A DNA stretch of 64,000 nt from Vibrio aerogenes (GTDB lineage Bacteria > Pseudomonadota > Gammaproteobacteria > Enterobacterales > Vibrionaceae). Below the pieces are notes generated by a model. It was not told the DNA's origin. It searched no databases and saw only the letters and a list, made by a program, of their open reading frames with translations. The first letter of the stretch is position 1. Each line of letters opens with the position of its first letter. The stretch is from NCBI RefSeq assembly GCF_024346755.1, contig NZ_AP024861.1, positions 2,232,001-2,296,000 of the forward strand, given 5' to 3'. Below are positions 8,702 through 18,035 of this stretch, piece by piece. A program made the position numbers and the translations under genes.

Positions 8702-9257
8702 CCCGGACCACCATCAGCGCATAGCCGAGCAGATTTAACCCTTTCCATTTGGCCGGAATGTCTGCCAGTTCATGATCAGCGGCAAGACCGATGCCCCAGA
8801 TCTTATCGACCGGGCTGGCTTCCACCAGAATCCGTTTGCCGGTGGAGAGCAGGAAGTCTTTCAATTCAGGGTTCTGGCTGAATTTCAGCCGGTTGGCGCT
8901 GACCACAATATCAAACCGTTTTTCGTGCCACACCGCTTCATCAAAGCCGGTGACTTTACGGCCCAGCTGTTTGGCTTCATTCGGATGGGAGCTGGCAATG
9001 ATTTGTTCACCAATGTCCGGGCAGCCGAACAACATGGCTTTGTGATACATCATATAATGTTCGGCGGTTTTGAACCGGATACCATTTTCTTCAAACGGCG
9101 CGCTATACCACTGACTGAAACAGGATTTGGACACACCGGATTTGGCTTTTTGGTGTCCCCAGAAGAAAATGAATTTCGGGCGGCCGCCTTTAGCAATCCA
9201 TTGTTTTAATTCATCGTTATTTTTTATAGTCATTGTTCTGCTCAATTTATCTTTCAT
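8682..9257 (-). CDS. NADAR domain protein (YbiA-like)
   Basis: 191 residues with the NADAR/YbiA pattern: FIFFWGHQ at the start, CFSQWYSAPFEENGIRFKTAEHYMMYHKAMLFG, then HPNEAKQLGRKV, a W-x-x-x-R region, and IWGIGLAADHE near the end. NADAR proteins are small glycosidase-fold enzymes acting on N-glycosidic bonds: YbiA in riboflavin-intermediate handling, others removing ADP-ribose from guanine bases as antitoxins. ATG at 9257 has SD GGTGAG at 6 bases. It lies one gene away from the ART-like and TIR genes, making an ADP-ribose-related role attractive. Family assignment is firm; the particular substrate is not. Confidence 0.85.
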   Translation of the reverse strand: MKDKLSRTMTIKNNDELKQWIAKGGRPKFIFFWGHQKAKSGVSKSCFSQWYSAPFEENGIRFKTAEHYMMYHKAMLFGCPDIGEQIIASSHPNEAKQLGRKVTGFDEAVWHEKRFDIVVSANRLKFSQNPELKDFLLSTGKRILVEASPVDKIWGIGLAADHELADIPAKWKGLNLLGYALMVVRGELGGE

Positions 9258-9362
9258 ACAAACTCACCCGGAAATTCACGGACCGGTGCCCTGTTCTTTT
9301 CATCCCCGGTGAGTTCCGGTAAAGTAAAGCGTTTCATCGACCAGCACAAGTGACAAAACTCA

Positions 9363-10013
9363 GTGACTACGGACAATCCCCCAAAACGCCGTCGCGGACG
9401 GCCACCCAAAACCGAACGGGAATTTACCGACACCAAAGCCCAACTGCTTCGCAGTGGTCTGGAACTGATCACTGAATACGGATTTATTGCCGCCGGGGTT
9501 GATCCGATTGTGAAAAATGTTCAGGTGCCGAAAGGTTCTTTTTATCATTATTTCAAGAGCAAAGAGGATTTTGGTCAGCAGGTGTTAACCGCTTACGGCA
9601 GCTATTTTGCCCATAAACTGGATAAACACTTACTTGATGAAACGCTGACGCCGTTGGCGCGGATAGATAGCTTCGTGGAAAATGCCAAACAAGGGATGAC
9701 ACAATATCAGTTCAAACGCGGCTGTCTTGTTGGCAATATGATGCAGGAAGTCCCACAACTGTCTGAAGCCCTCTCGGCACAGCTGCGGGAGATCATTTCA
9801 GACTGGCAGATGCGCATTGGCCAGTGTCTTGAACTGGCCAAAGCCCACGGAGAAATTGCAGCAGATGCAAACACCGACCGGCTGGCTTCGGTCTTCTGGT
9901 CCGGCTGGGAAGGCGCGGTGATGCGGGCAAAACTGTTTCAGTCCGTCGAACCACTGGATGAGTTCTGGGCATATTACCGGTTCACATCCACCACAACCCG
10001 GCCTTTGATCTGA
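9363..10013 (+). CDS. TetR-family regulator, AcuR-like
   Basis: 216 residues starting at GTG. An AT-hook-like basic tail (KRRRGRPPK) precedes a TetR helix-turn-helix (ITEYGFIAAGVDPIVKNVQVPKGSFYHYFKSKEDF), then an all-helical ligand domain. The RRGRPPK tail and the convergent neighbour acuI resemble AcuR, which represses acrylate/acrylyl-CoA genes. An in-frame stop at 9351 rules out a longer form. Its last 40 bp overlap, tail to tail, the end of acuI. The likely operator lies upstream of acuI at about 11013-11031. Assignment as AcuR is by context. Confidence 0.8.
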   Translation: MTTDNPPKRRRGRPPKTEREFTDTKAQLLRSGLELITEYGFIAAGVDPIVKNVQVPKGSFYHYFKSKEDFGQQVLTAYGSYFAHKLDKHLLDETLTPLARIDSFVENAKQGMTQYQFKRGCLVGNMMQEVPQLSEALSAQLREIISDWQMRIGQCLELAKAHGEIAADANTDRLASVFWSGWEGAVMRAKLFQSVEPLDEFWAYYRFTSTTTRPLI

Positions 10014-10960
10014 CCATCCAGCAGCTGCTGCGCGGTTTCAATCACATCATTCATGCCAATCAGCATGCCAATGCTGTCCAGCACGGTGCGATCAGCCAGC
10101 TGCGCAATCTTCTCCCACGCGGCCTGACGTACCGGCACAGGGCACATCACGCTATCCACGCCAGCCAGTGTCACACCCCGCAAAATAAACGGGGCGACGG
10201 ATGCCGGTAAATCCATGCCCTGAGCCAAACCACAGGCGGCAACCACACCGCCATACATTGTGGAAGCACACACATTCGCCAGTGTATGACTGCCCGCCGT
10301 ATCAATCGCTGCCGCCCATTGCTCTTTGGCCAGCGGTCGTCCCGGTTCAGACAGCGACTGCCGGTCAATAATCGCTTGTGCACCTAACTGATGCAGTCGC
10401 TCAGCGGCTTCCTTCCGGCCGGTAGAAGCGACCACGTGATAACCCAGTTTTGCCAGAAATGCGATGGCAAAACTGCCCACACCACCATTCGCACCAGTCA
10501 CCAGTACCGGGCCGGACTGAGGGGTCACCCCATGTTTTTCCAGTGCCATGACGCACAACATCGCCGTATATCCTGCGGTGCCAACGACCATCACATCGTA
10601 AGCGCTCATCCCTTCAGGCACGGGCAGCAGCCAGTCGCCTGAAACCGTGGCTTTTTGCGCCAGCCCGCCCCAGTATTTTTCGCCCAGTCCCCAGCCATTG
10701 ATCAACACTTTTTGTCCCGGCTGAAAATCCGGATGCTGACTGGACTCCACCACACCGGAAAAATCAATACCGGGCACCATAGGAAAACGGCGCACCACCG
10801 GTGACTGACCGGTAATGGCCAGGCCATCTTTATAGTTTAAGGTGGAATATTCCACCTTAACTGTGACGTCGCCCTCCGGCAATTCACTGTCCTGTAACCC
10901 GGTCAGTGTGCACTGGTATTGTTCTTCTGCTTTATCAATATAAATTGCCTTAAACGTCAT
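9974..10960 (-). CDS. acuI: Acrylyl-CoA reductase AcuI/YhdH (MDR family)
   Basis: 328 residues of the zinc-free medium-chain reductase family. STLNYKDGLAITG and FPMVPGIDFSGVV are characteristic of YhdH/AcuI; the Rossmann motif is VTGANGGVGSFAIAFLAKLGY. The family reduces acryloyl-CoA to propionyl-CoA with NADPH, detoxifying acrylate from DMSP or propionate metabolism, in the cytoplasm. The ATG has SD GGAGG. The stop lies inside the end of the convergent TetR gene. It is probably controlled by that TetR protein. Confidence 0.85.
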   Translation of the reverse strand: MTFKAIYIDKAEEQYQCTLTGLQDSELPEGDVTVKVEYSTLNYKDGLAITGQSPVVRRFPMVPGIDFSGVVESSQHPDFQPGQKVLINGWGLGEKYWGGLAQKATVSGDWLLPVPEGMSAYDVMVVGTAGYTAMLCVMALEKHGVTPQSGPVLVTGANGGVGSFAIAFLAKLGYHVVASTGRKEAAERLHQLGAQAIIDRQSLSEPGRPLAKEQWAAAIDTAGSHTLANVCASTMYGGVVAACGLAQGMDLPASVAPFILRGVTLAGVDSVMCPVPVRQAAWEKIAQLADRTVLDSIGMLIGMNDVIETAQQLLDGQIKGRVVVDVNR

Positions 10961-11012
10961 CTTTTTCGCCTCCGGAGGGTCAGTTATGCTTGATTTAATT
11001 CAGTTTCAACAT

Positions 11013-11031
11013 TATAGACCGATCGTTTATA
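11013..11031. promoter_or_regulatory. Candidate TetR operator upstream of acuI
   Basis: TATAGACCGATCGTTTATA contains a perfect CGATCG core with imperfect A/T arms, 53-71 bp upstream of the acuI start. It resembles the GATC-centred operators of other TetR proteins, including the ACTGATCGTT sites at 30518 and 30554 in this window. The binder would be the convergent TetR gene. Confidence 0.4.
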
Positions 11032-11749
11032 AAATAATACAAAAAATTTCTGGTTGAGATAAACTGATTTTCAGTGCTGGTTAACCGGTTTCAGCCTGCA
11101 CGATCTCAGAACAATATGAATGATGCCTCAACGACCTGAAGATGCTTCTTGAGATCATCCGGGTATATCTGCCTCGTGACCAAAAGTGGCGCATATTCAG
11201 GAACAGGTATTTAGATCATCAATCAATTTGAAATTATATTTTTTCATATTTTTCTCATAAATATACAAGATGATAAATCAAACACTAAACCCGACCTATC
11301 CAATATTTAATCAATTATATATATTTAAATTTAAATAATTAAACATCACTACAATAATATGTCATCAGTCTTGTCATAATTCATATTTATCATTCAATTA
11401 AATTTTGCATAATTAACCATTAAAAATAAATTTATCTGTAATTTAAAATGTCAACATAATTTTTAAAAAAATTGTCATATATATGTTGAATTTTCTTATA
11501 AAAAGACTAGTATGCACTCAACCATTAGTCTGAAACATCAATAGCTTAAGTTAAAGTTATATCAGTTATTAAATATAAATAACTGTAGATAAATTATTCA
11601 AAAAATACAGCATATTTCGTGTTGTTTATTTTTCATAAATAACACAATTAACTAAAAATATTTTACACATTACCAATAATAATATTACCGACAAAATGAA
11701 TTAAAAAACCTTTCAAAATATACCGACATCAAAACCCCGGAGAAGATGA

Positions 11750-11773
11750 AACACTTAGGTTAACAAAAGTGTT
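11750..11773 (+). promoter_or_regulatory. Leader stem-loop 1
   Basis: AACACTT (11750-11756) pairs with AAGTGTT (11767-11773) around a 10-base loop, in the untranslated leader 68 bases before the operon's first start codon. It may affect mRNA stability or translation; no riboswitch class was recognised. Confidence 0.35.
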
Positions 11774-11796
11774 ATTTAGGCTCTGAGAATAAAATT

Positions 11797-11819
11797 TAAT
11801 CTGCTCGTTTAACAGATTA
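11797..11819 (+). promoter_or_regulatory. Leader stem-loop 2
   Basis: TAATCTG (11797-11803) pairs with CAGATTA (11813-11819), 21 bases before the ATG at 11841. The start has only a weak Shine-Dalgarno (ATGAGA), so structure here could matter for initiation. Confidence 0.35.
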
Positions 11820-11840
11820 TTTAACTATGAGATTCCCGGC

Positions 11841-14516
11841 ATGGATAATTATTTAAATATAGAAAGACAAAAGCTATTACAGCTTATCAATTTTAATAAA
11901 AATATAGTCAGAGCCAAAGGACTCTGGCTGATTTCAGATACAGGTGAAAAGTATCTGGATTTTATTTCTCAGTTCGGGGCTGTCCCCTTTGGTCATAATC
12001 CGGACTTTCTCTGGCAGATACTCACGGCACAACAAGCAGAAGATCCGGGAGTCATGATTCAGCCTTTTTTCTCCGAAGGCGCACAGCGGCTTTCTCAGGC
12101 ACTGATTGAAGCAGCGCCGGGCGATATGCAGCATGTCACGCTTAGCTGTACCGGTGCAGAGGCCGTGGAGAGTGCGATCAAAATGGCCAAAGCAAAAACG
12201 GGGCGTGACATCATTGTTTCTGCCAAAAACAGTTTTCACGGTAAGACAATGGCCGCTTTGCTGGCCACCGGCAATCAGCATTATCAACAACCGTTTTATG
12301 CACCAGCCGACAATTTTCTGCACGTCCCGTTTAATGACCCGCAGGCATTAGAAGCAGTGCTCAGTCATCGCAAAGCCGCTGCATTTATTGTTGAGCCGGT
12401 TCAGGGCGAAGGCGGTATGATCACCCCTGCGCCCGGATACCTGAAAACCTGTGAACAGTTGTGTAAAAAATATGGCACCCTGCTGATCGTGGATGAAGTG
12501 CAAACCGGCCTTGGCCGGACGGGTAAGCTGTTTGCGTGTGAACATGATGATGTTCACCCGGATATCTTACTGATTGCCAAGACCCTGAGTGGTGGTCTGA
12601 TTCCTCTCAGCGCCTGCATTGCCAACAAAAAAGCCTGGTCCGCAGAATTTGGTCAGTTACACACGTCAACCTTTGCCAATAATCATCTGGCCGCCACACT
12701 AGGCTGTGCGGTCATGAAAAAACTGACGCAGGAACCGGAAATCATCGCGCATGTTGCCCGTGTCGGTGCGTATCTGCACGAGCGTCTTGAGCAGTTAGTG
12801 TCGCAGTATCCGGTCGCGTTCAAAACCTGTGATGGCCTTGGTCTGATGCAGGGACTGACACTGAATCCATGGCATGACGAAGAGTCCTACCTGTGCCCGA
12901 CGGTGTCCGGTCAGGGTATCATTGTGCCTCTGGTCTCAGCTTACCTGCTCAACCGCCATCATATCTGTACCCTGCCGACGATGAACAGCCATAATGTGTT
13001 GCGTATCGAACCTTGTTATCTGATCACAGAGAAAGAAATCGACCAGCTGATCGACGCACTGGAAAAAACCGGTGAATTGATTACACAAGGCCGGTTTTAT
13101 GAACTGATCCGGGCCGCAGTCGGTATCGGAGAACAACATCCGGATACCCCCGCCCGACCATATAAAAATCCGGCCATCGTGCCACAGGGTGAAAAACTTG
13201 GCACCTTTTGCTTCTTTGTCCATCCGGTGACAGATATGCACACCATCGACTGTATGCCCGGTGGTCAGCCGGCTTACACCCCGGAGGAAACCGAAAAAAT
13301 TCAGCATTGGCTGGGAAGAGCCAAAGCCTTCTATGGCGGTGCGTCACCCGCTTACTACATGCCATGTATCCCTTCAGCAAATGGCGGTTATGTTGATGGC
13401 TGGCTGATCAGCAGCCTGCTCACCCCGAAAGATATGATGCGCTTACCCAAAGACAAAAAAGAAGCGCTCATCAAATCCTATGTCGACATTGCTCAGGGGA
13501 AAGGCGGCGATATGATTGGCCTGGGTGCATTTACTTCGGTCATCACCCGCAGCGGCACCACCGTCGCAGACTGCGGTACGCCTGTCACAACGGGGAACGC
13601 ATTCACCGCTTTAACCAGCACCGACAGCATCCGGACGATCTGCCGGGCGCGTACAACACAGATGTCACAACAAACGCTTGGTATTGTCGGCGTTTCAGGG
13701 TCAGTCGGCCGTTTGTGCCTGCTCGATATTGGCAGCGAATTTCAGCAGCTGTACCTGATAGGCAACCCGCGCAATCAGGACAACGTAACCAAACAGGAAG
13801 TGGTTGCCGGTGAGTTTCTGTACAAACTCTTTTCCGGGGTATTAAGTGAGTCCGTCACACCGCTATGGAAAACACTGGCGGATGCCGGAGCCGAAGCCAT
13901 GATTGAGGCCCGTCTTTCCCGGCTGCCCGCGGAAGGCTACCCGTCAGAGATATATCAGGACATCTTCCGCGCGGTAAAACAGCAATATATTGCCACCTAT
14001 GGCCGGGAAGACGGTTTCCCGCTGCTGCTGAGCAATGACATTGAACATGCCCTGCCAGCCTGTGATGTGATTATCACCGCCACCAGCAATGGCGAATCCT
14101 TTATCAGTCCGGACATGCTTGCACCGGGAACGATTGTTTGTGATGTGGCGCGTCCGTCTGACCTGCTGCAGGAAGTCAAACAAAACCGCAATGATATTAC
14201 GGCCTATGACGGCGGACTGGTTCGCCTGCCGGCAGAGTTACGCTTCGGCGGCCCTAATATTGCTGAGCTGCCAACCGGCGTCACCCTCGCATGTCTGGCT
14301 GAAACCGTCATTCTCACCATGTCACAAGCCCGCAAAAACTACAGTATCGGTGGTATCTCTTCTGTTGAAGAAGCCAGGGAAGTTTTTCAGCTGGCTTTAA
14401 AACACGGGTTCAGCACGTATCTGACAGCGCAGGATATTTCCGGCCCGGACAAACATCATTCACAGCAACATACAACTGCGCCGCACACAAAGGAACAGGC
14501 GGCCTATACCTGCTGA
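11841..14516 (+). CDS. Class III aminotransferase fused to an acyl-ACP-reductase-like domain
   Basis: 891 residues in two parts. Residues 1-~420 are a class III PLP aminotransferase: LLIVDEVQTGLGRTGK with the PLP-binding Asp, and LLIAKTLSGG with Schiff-base Lys at about 247. Residues ~455-870 resemble cyanobacterial acyl-ACP reductase (AAR): FFVHPVTDMH, LGAFTSVI, TTGNAFTA and a Rossmann loop GVSGSVGR near 613. The AAR acyl-Cys does not align exactly; a Cys three positions later (TIVCDVARP) is a candidate. The likely logic is acyl thioester to aldehyde to primary amine, as reported for PigE/TamH-type bifunctional enzymes, although there the domain order can differ. It is the first gene of a seven-gene operon; the product may be a long-chain amine. 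The reaction is inferred. Confidence 0.75.
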   Translation: MDNYLNIERQKLLQLINFNKNIVRAKGLWLISDTGEKYLDFISQFGAVPFGHNPDFLWQILTAQQAEDPGVMIQPFFSEGAQRLSQALIEAAPGDMQHVTLSCTGAEAVESAIKMAKAKTGRDIIVSAKNSFHGKTMAALLATGNQHYQQPFYAPADNFLHVPFNDPQALEAVLSHRKAAAFIVEPVQGEGGMITPAPGYLKTCEQLCKKYGTLLIVDEVQTGLGRTGKLFACEHDDVHPDILLIAKTLSGGLIPLSACIANKKAWSAEFGQLHTSTFANNHLAATLGCAVMKKLTQEPEIIAHVARVGAYLHERLEQLVSQYPVAFKTCDGLGLMQGLTLNPWHDEESYLCPTVSGQGIIVPLVSAYLLNRHHICTLPTMNSHNVLRIEPCYLITEKEIDQLIDALEKTGELITQGRFYELIRAAVGIGEQHPDTPARPYKNPAIVPQGEKLGTFCFFVHPVTDMHTIDCMPGGQPAYTPEETEKIQHWLGRAKAFYGGASPAYYMPCIPSANGGYVDGWLISSLLTPKDMMRLPKDKKEALIKSYVDIAQGKGGDMIGLGAFTSVITRSGTTVADCGTPVTTGNAFTALTSTDSIRTICRARTTQMSQQTLGIVGVSGSVGRLCLLDIGSEFQQLYLIGNPRNQDNVTKQEVVAGEFLYKLFSGVLSESVTPLWKTLADAGAEAMIEARLSRLPAEGYPSEIYQDIFRAVKQQYIATYGREDGFPLLLSNDIEHALPACDVIITATSNGESFISPDMLAPGTIVCDVARPSDLLQEVKQNRNDITAYDGGLVRLPAELRFGGPNIAELPTGVTLACLAETVILTMSQARKNYSIGGISSVEEAREVFQLALKHGFSTYLTAQDISGPDKHHSQQHTTAPHTKEQAAYTC

Positions 14517-14532
14517 ATAAGGAAACCAGTAC

Positions 14533-17361
14533 ATGTCTCATGCAATTACAGATTTTACGATGGTCGTCAGCCGGGAAAGCACGCTTCCCGGTGTGACGGA
14601 GAATCATGCCGGGCTGCTGCGCAGAATCCTCGGCGGGAAAGGCGCTTCACTGTGGGAGCTGTCCAATCAAATGAAGATGCCGGTCCCGGCCTTCTGCTGC
14701 CTCACGGCTACCGCTTTTACAGAAACACTCCGCTATAACCACCTCAATGAACTGGTTCAGTGGATGGCACAGCCAGACCAGCCACTACCGGCCAGTGACA
14801 CAGAGATCCAGTCCATGATTCAGGGCTGCAATCTGCCACAAGGTATCATCGATGACATCGCTGAATTTACCACACAGCATGCCGGTGAGCATTTTGCTGT
14901 CAGAAGCAGCGGAACCGTTGAAGATGGTGCAGAAACTTCATTTGCCGGCTTGTTTGAGTCGGTGCTGAATATACAACAGCCAGAAGATATCATTCAGGCG
15001 ATTAAAACCTGCTGGTGCTCGCTGTTTAATCAGCGGGTTCAGACTTATATGACACAGCAACACACCAGCGTGCCACTTGGTATGGCCGTGGTCGTGCAGC
15101 AATTAATTCCGGCAGAAAAAAGCGGCGTACTGTTTACCGTTGATCCGGTAAGAGGCCGGGATACAGAAATGCTCATCGAAGCGACTTTTGGTCTTGGGGA
15201 AGCACTGGTATCGGGCGCTGTCACGCCCGATCAATACCGGTATGACTGGTATCAGGAAAAGGAGTCCGGCCGGACCATTGCTGAAAAGGAACATCAGTGT
15301 ATCCGGCTCAATGAAGCGCCGTTTGTCCGGCTTGTTCCCCTGCCGGAAGCCGTCGCCACCCATGCGGTTTTATCACCGGAGGAAGTCAGGCAACTGGCGG
15401 ATCTCGGTTTGAAAATTCAAATGCAAAGCGGTTTTCCTGTCGATATTGAGTGGGCCTGTGCAGAGAATCAGTTCTATATTCTGCAAAGCCGCCCGGTGAC
15501 ACAATTCGGATATAGCGCCATTGACGGGGAATGGACATCAGCAGACTACCGGGATGGTGGTGTTTCCTCCACGGTCTGTACGCCATATATGGCTTCACTG
15601 TATAAATATGCCCTTGACGGAACCATGGGCGCTTACCTTGAACGATTACGCCTCTCCCCGGCCCGCGGCAGTGTCTGGCAGAGAAGTTTCTTTGGCCGTC
15701 CGTACTGGAATTTGAGTGAAGTTAAAAAATGTCTGGTTAAAATTCCGGGTTTTAACGAACGGGTGTTTGACGAAGGCCTCGGGATTTCTCCGCGCTATCA
15801 GGGCGATGGGATCGTCAGTAAAAACACGCCGAAAACGATTCTGACCGGTCTTAAAGCCCTGATGATTATCCGGGCCAATGTGAAACGGAAATTAAAAGAA
15901 GTACCGGCATTTTCACTGAGGCAGCACCGGCGGCTGCAGGAACTGGCTGCGATGAACTTTTCAGCCATGCCGGATGATGAACTGTTCGGGTTTTATCAGT
16001 CATTTATCCGCAAAGAGTTTTTTGTCAATGAATCCACTTATTTTGACCTGATCTATGACAACACCAACCTCAACGGTTTATTTAAGGACGAAGTTGAGAA
16101 AACCCGTTTCGATATGAGTCAGTTCCCGCTGCTGATTAGTGGCCTGTCCGGTGTCTCCCACATGGCTCCGATGGAAAGACTATGGAAAATCCGCGACCTG
16201 ATTATGGCCGATCAGGAAAGCCGGGATTACTGGCACAATCACAGCAGCCAGCAGATTGCTGCCGACTTACACCATGGTGAGACCGATCATCATATGAATT
16301 TAATCCGGGTTTACCTGCGCGAATTCGGCCATCACTCACAGCGGGAACTGGATATGCTGGTGCCAAGATATGCAGAAGTGCCGCAAATGGTGATTGAGCA
16401 GCTGCAGGACGTGCTGTTGCAGGGAAGCGATAAAGATCCCCGCGTGAGAAATAATGAACAACAGCTCAGAATGAATACCGTGAAAAAAGCACTGTTGCAC
16501 GCGACGCCACTGCTGAAACGGCGAAAAATGGCGAAAAAGCTTGAACAGGTGCGTGAGTTTCTCTGGTGGCGGGAAGAACTGCGTGACTTGTCCATCCGTT
16601 ACTATCTGTATGTCCGGAAAATTACCCTCGCCGTCGAAGAACGCCTGTTAAAAACAGGGGTGCTGGCACAAAAGGATGATGCTTTCTTCCTTGATATGCC
16701 GGATTTGGTTGCCATTGTCCGGGGAGATATCCCGCCTGATGAAGCCCGTCATCTCGTGCGTAAAAACCGGGCTTACTATCTGAGCTTTTCACATTATCAA
16801 ATCGCAGATGAAGTGGGTGAACGCTACGGCATGTTTGGCGGCAATCAAACAGAAAGTACCACATCTGAAGCACTGCCGGCGGATGGCCGGGCCATGACCG
16901 GCGTATCCGGCAGTCCCGGCATGATCACCGGTGTTGCAAGAGTGGTCACCGATATTCATGATGCAGACCGTTTGCAACCGGATGACATTCTGATCACCCG
17001 CTGTACCGATCCGGGCTGGACACCCAAATTCTCTATGCTCAAAGGTGTGGTCACAGAAACCGGCGGTATTTTATCCCATGCAGCCGTCATTTGCCGGGAA
17101 TACGGCATTCCCGCAGTATTGGCTGTCAAGCATGCAACCCGCCTGATTCAGGATGGAGACATCATCACGATTGATGGTAACCGGGGACATGTCATTCCAC
17201 CCGTCCGCGAAACACCCTCACTGCCCTCCGGACAGGCGCACATTTCGGTTGAGCCAGAGTCTTCCGGACAAACATCTGACACCGCAAGCCATATTTTCAA
17301 AACAAAAGGCTCAAAAACAAATAGCGTAAAAGAAGCCTCTGTGCAGGAATGTCAATCATGA
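14533..17361 (+). CDS. PEP-synthase/rifampicin-phosphotransferase-like dikinase (first copy)
   Basis: 942 residues. The N-terminal ATP-grasp half carries LGGKGASLWEL, FAVRSSGTVEDGAETSFAG, KSGVLFTVDP and FYILQSRPVT (about residues 30-330). A long unrelated middle follows (about 340-790). A C-terminal swivelling phospho-His domain has TETGGILSHAAVICREYGIP with the His near 848. There is no PEP-binding barrel, so the architecture is that of rifampicin phosphotransferase and of the prodigiosin/tambjamine ligases PigC/TamQ, not of PpsA. Such enzymes split ATP to AMP and phosphate and pass a phosphate to a hydroxyl or drive condensation with an amine. It starts 16 bp after the aminotransferase and overlaps the next gene by ATGA. 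The substrate is unknown. Confidence 0.8.
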   Translation: MSHAITDFTMVVSRESTLPGVTENHAGLLRRILGGKGASLWELSNQMKMPVPAFCCLTATAFTETLRYNHLNELVQWMAQPDQPLPASDTEIQSMIQGCNLPQGIIDDIAEFTTQHAGEHFAVRSSGTVEDGAETSFAGLFESVLNIQQPEDIIQAIKTCWCSLFNQRVQTYMTQQHTSVPLGMAVVVQQLIPAEKSGVLFTVDPVRGRDTEMLIEATFGLGEALVSGAVTPDQYRYDWYQEKESGRTIAEKEHQCIRLNEAPFVRLVPLPEAVATHAVLSPEEVRQLADLGLKIQMQSGFPVDIEWACAENQFYILQSRPVTQFGYSAIDGEWTSADYRDGGVSSTVCTPYMASLYKYALDGTMGAYLERLRLSPARGSVWQRSFFGRPYWNLSEVKKCLVKIPGFNERVFDEGLGISPRYQGDGIVSKNTPKTILTGLKALMIIRANVKRKLKEVPAFSLRQHRRLQELAAMNFSAMPDDELFGFYQSFIRKEFFVNESTYFDLIYDNTNLNGLFKDEVEKTRFDMSQFPLLISGLSGVSHMAPMERLWKIRDLIMADQESRDYWHNHSSQQIAADLHHGETDHHMNLIRVYLREFGHHSQRELDMLVPRYAEVPQMVIEQLQDVLLQGSDKDPRVRNNEQQLRMNTVKKALLHATPLLKRRKMAKKLEQVREFLWWREELRDLSIRYYLYVRKITLAVEERLLKTGVLAQKDDAFFLDMPDLVAIVRGDIPPDEARHLVRKNRAYYLSFSHYQIADEVGERYGMFGGNQTESTTSEALPADGRAMTGVSGSPGMITGVARVVTDIHDADRLQPDDILITRCTDPGWTPKFSMLKGVVTETGGILSHAAVICREYGIPAVLAVKHATRLIQDGDIITIDGNRGHVIPPVRETPSLPSGQAHISVEPESSGQTSDTASHIFKTKGSKTNSVKEASVQECQS

Positions 17362-18035
17362 ATATTATCGGAATTTATAACGCCCCGGCCTGCGTGACCA
17401 TGCTTGGCCTGATTGCATCCGTATTCGCTTGTACACTGGCCATTAACGGCAATCATGAGTTTGCTCTGGCTGCACTCATCTGGGCCGGTATTTTTGACCT
17501 GTTTGACGGCATGGTGGCCCGCCGCGCCCCTCGGACAGAGACTGAATCCCGCTTCGGGGTTCAGATTGACTCGATTGTCGATGTCATCAGCTTTGGCATT
17601 ACACCGGCCATTATCATGACCACGATGTACCACAACATCTGGACCCTGATGATTGCCGTCTTCTATGTTTGTGCCGCTGCGCAACGTCTGGCTTATTTTA
17701 ATGTCCTTCAGGAATCTCACGTACCGCCGCAAAAAAACGCCCGGCAGGGTCAGCAACCGGTCAAACAAACCGCCACAAAATCGTATCTGGGCCTGCCCGT
17801 GACATTTGCAGCGCTGATTTTCGGTGTCGGTCTTTTCCCTTCCGTGTTGATGTCTGAACAGGCTGCAAACCAGTATGCTGATGGCTTGATGCTGCTGACC
17901 GGCATGCTGTTCATTACACCATTCACCATGAAAAAACCGGGCGGCATTGTCTATCTGCTGATGCCGGTGCTGGCTCTTGCGGCCACTGTATTCTGGCTTT
18001 GGCAAGGTATCAACGGAGGCTTCCATGTGGGCTGA
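17358..18035 (+). CDS. CDP-alcohol phosphatidyltransferase, PssA-like
   Basis: 225 residues, six or so hydrophobic segments, with the family motif DGMVARRAPRTETESRFG followed by VQIDSIVDVISFG. The AR-to-G spacing is three residues longer than the classical 8-residue spacer, as in clostridial/archaeal-type phosphatidylserine or archaetidylserine synthases. It would transfer a phospho-lipid group from a CDP-lipid to serine (or another alcohol) in the membrane. The ATG at 17358 overlaps the upstream TGA as ATGA with AGGA 9 bases before; an in-frame ATG at 17349 is the alternative. The 3' end overlaps the CarS-like gene. With the PSD homologue two genes on, it implies serine attachment then decarboxylation to ethanolamine. 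Confidence 0.8.
   Translation: MNIIGIYNAPACVTMLGLIASVFACTLAINGNHEFALAALIWAGIFDLFDGMVARRAPRTETESRFGVQIDSIVDVISFGITPAIIMTTMYHNIWTLMIAVFYVCAAAQRLAYFNVLQESHVPPQKNARQGQQPVKQTATKSYLGLPVTFAALIFGVGLFPSVLMSEQAANQYADGLMLLTGMLFITPFTMKKPGGIVYLLMPVLALAATVFWLWQGINGGFHVG

Larger units (their letters stand above)
10961..11840. other. 880-bp AT-rich intergenic leader of the lipid-like operon
   Basis: No ORF of substance is found here. From about 11220 to 11710 the sequence is extremely AT-rich, with many A/T tracts and TATATATTTAAATTTAAATAATTAAA-like stretches, unlike the GC-balanced genes on both sides. The last 100 bases hold two small stem-loops. Such tracts are typical of H-NS-silenced horizontally acquired promoters. 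No specific promoter could be assigned with confidence. Confidence 0.6.
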
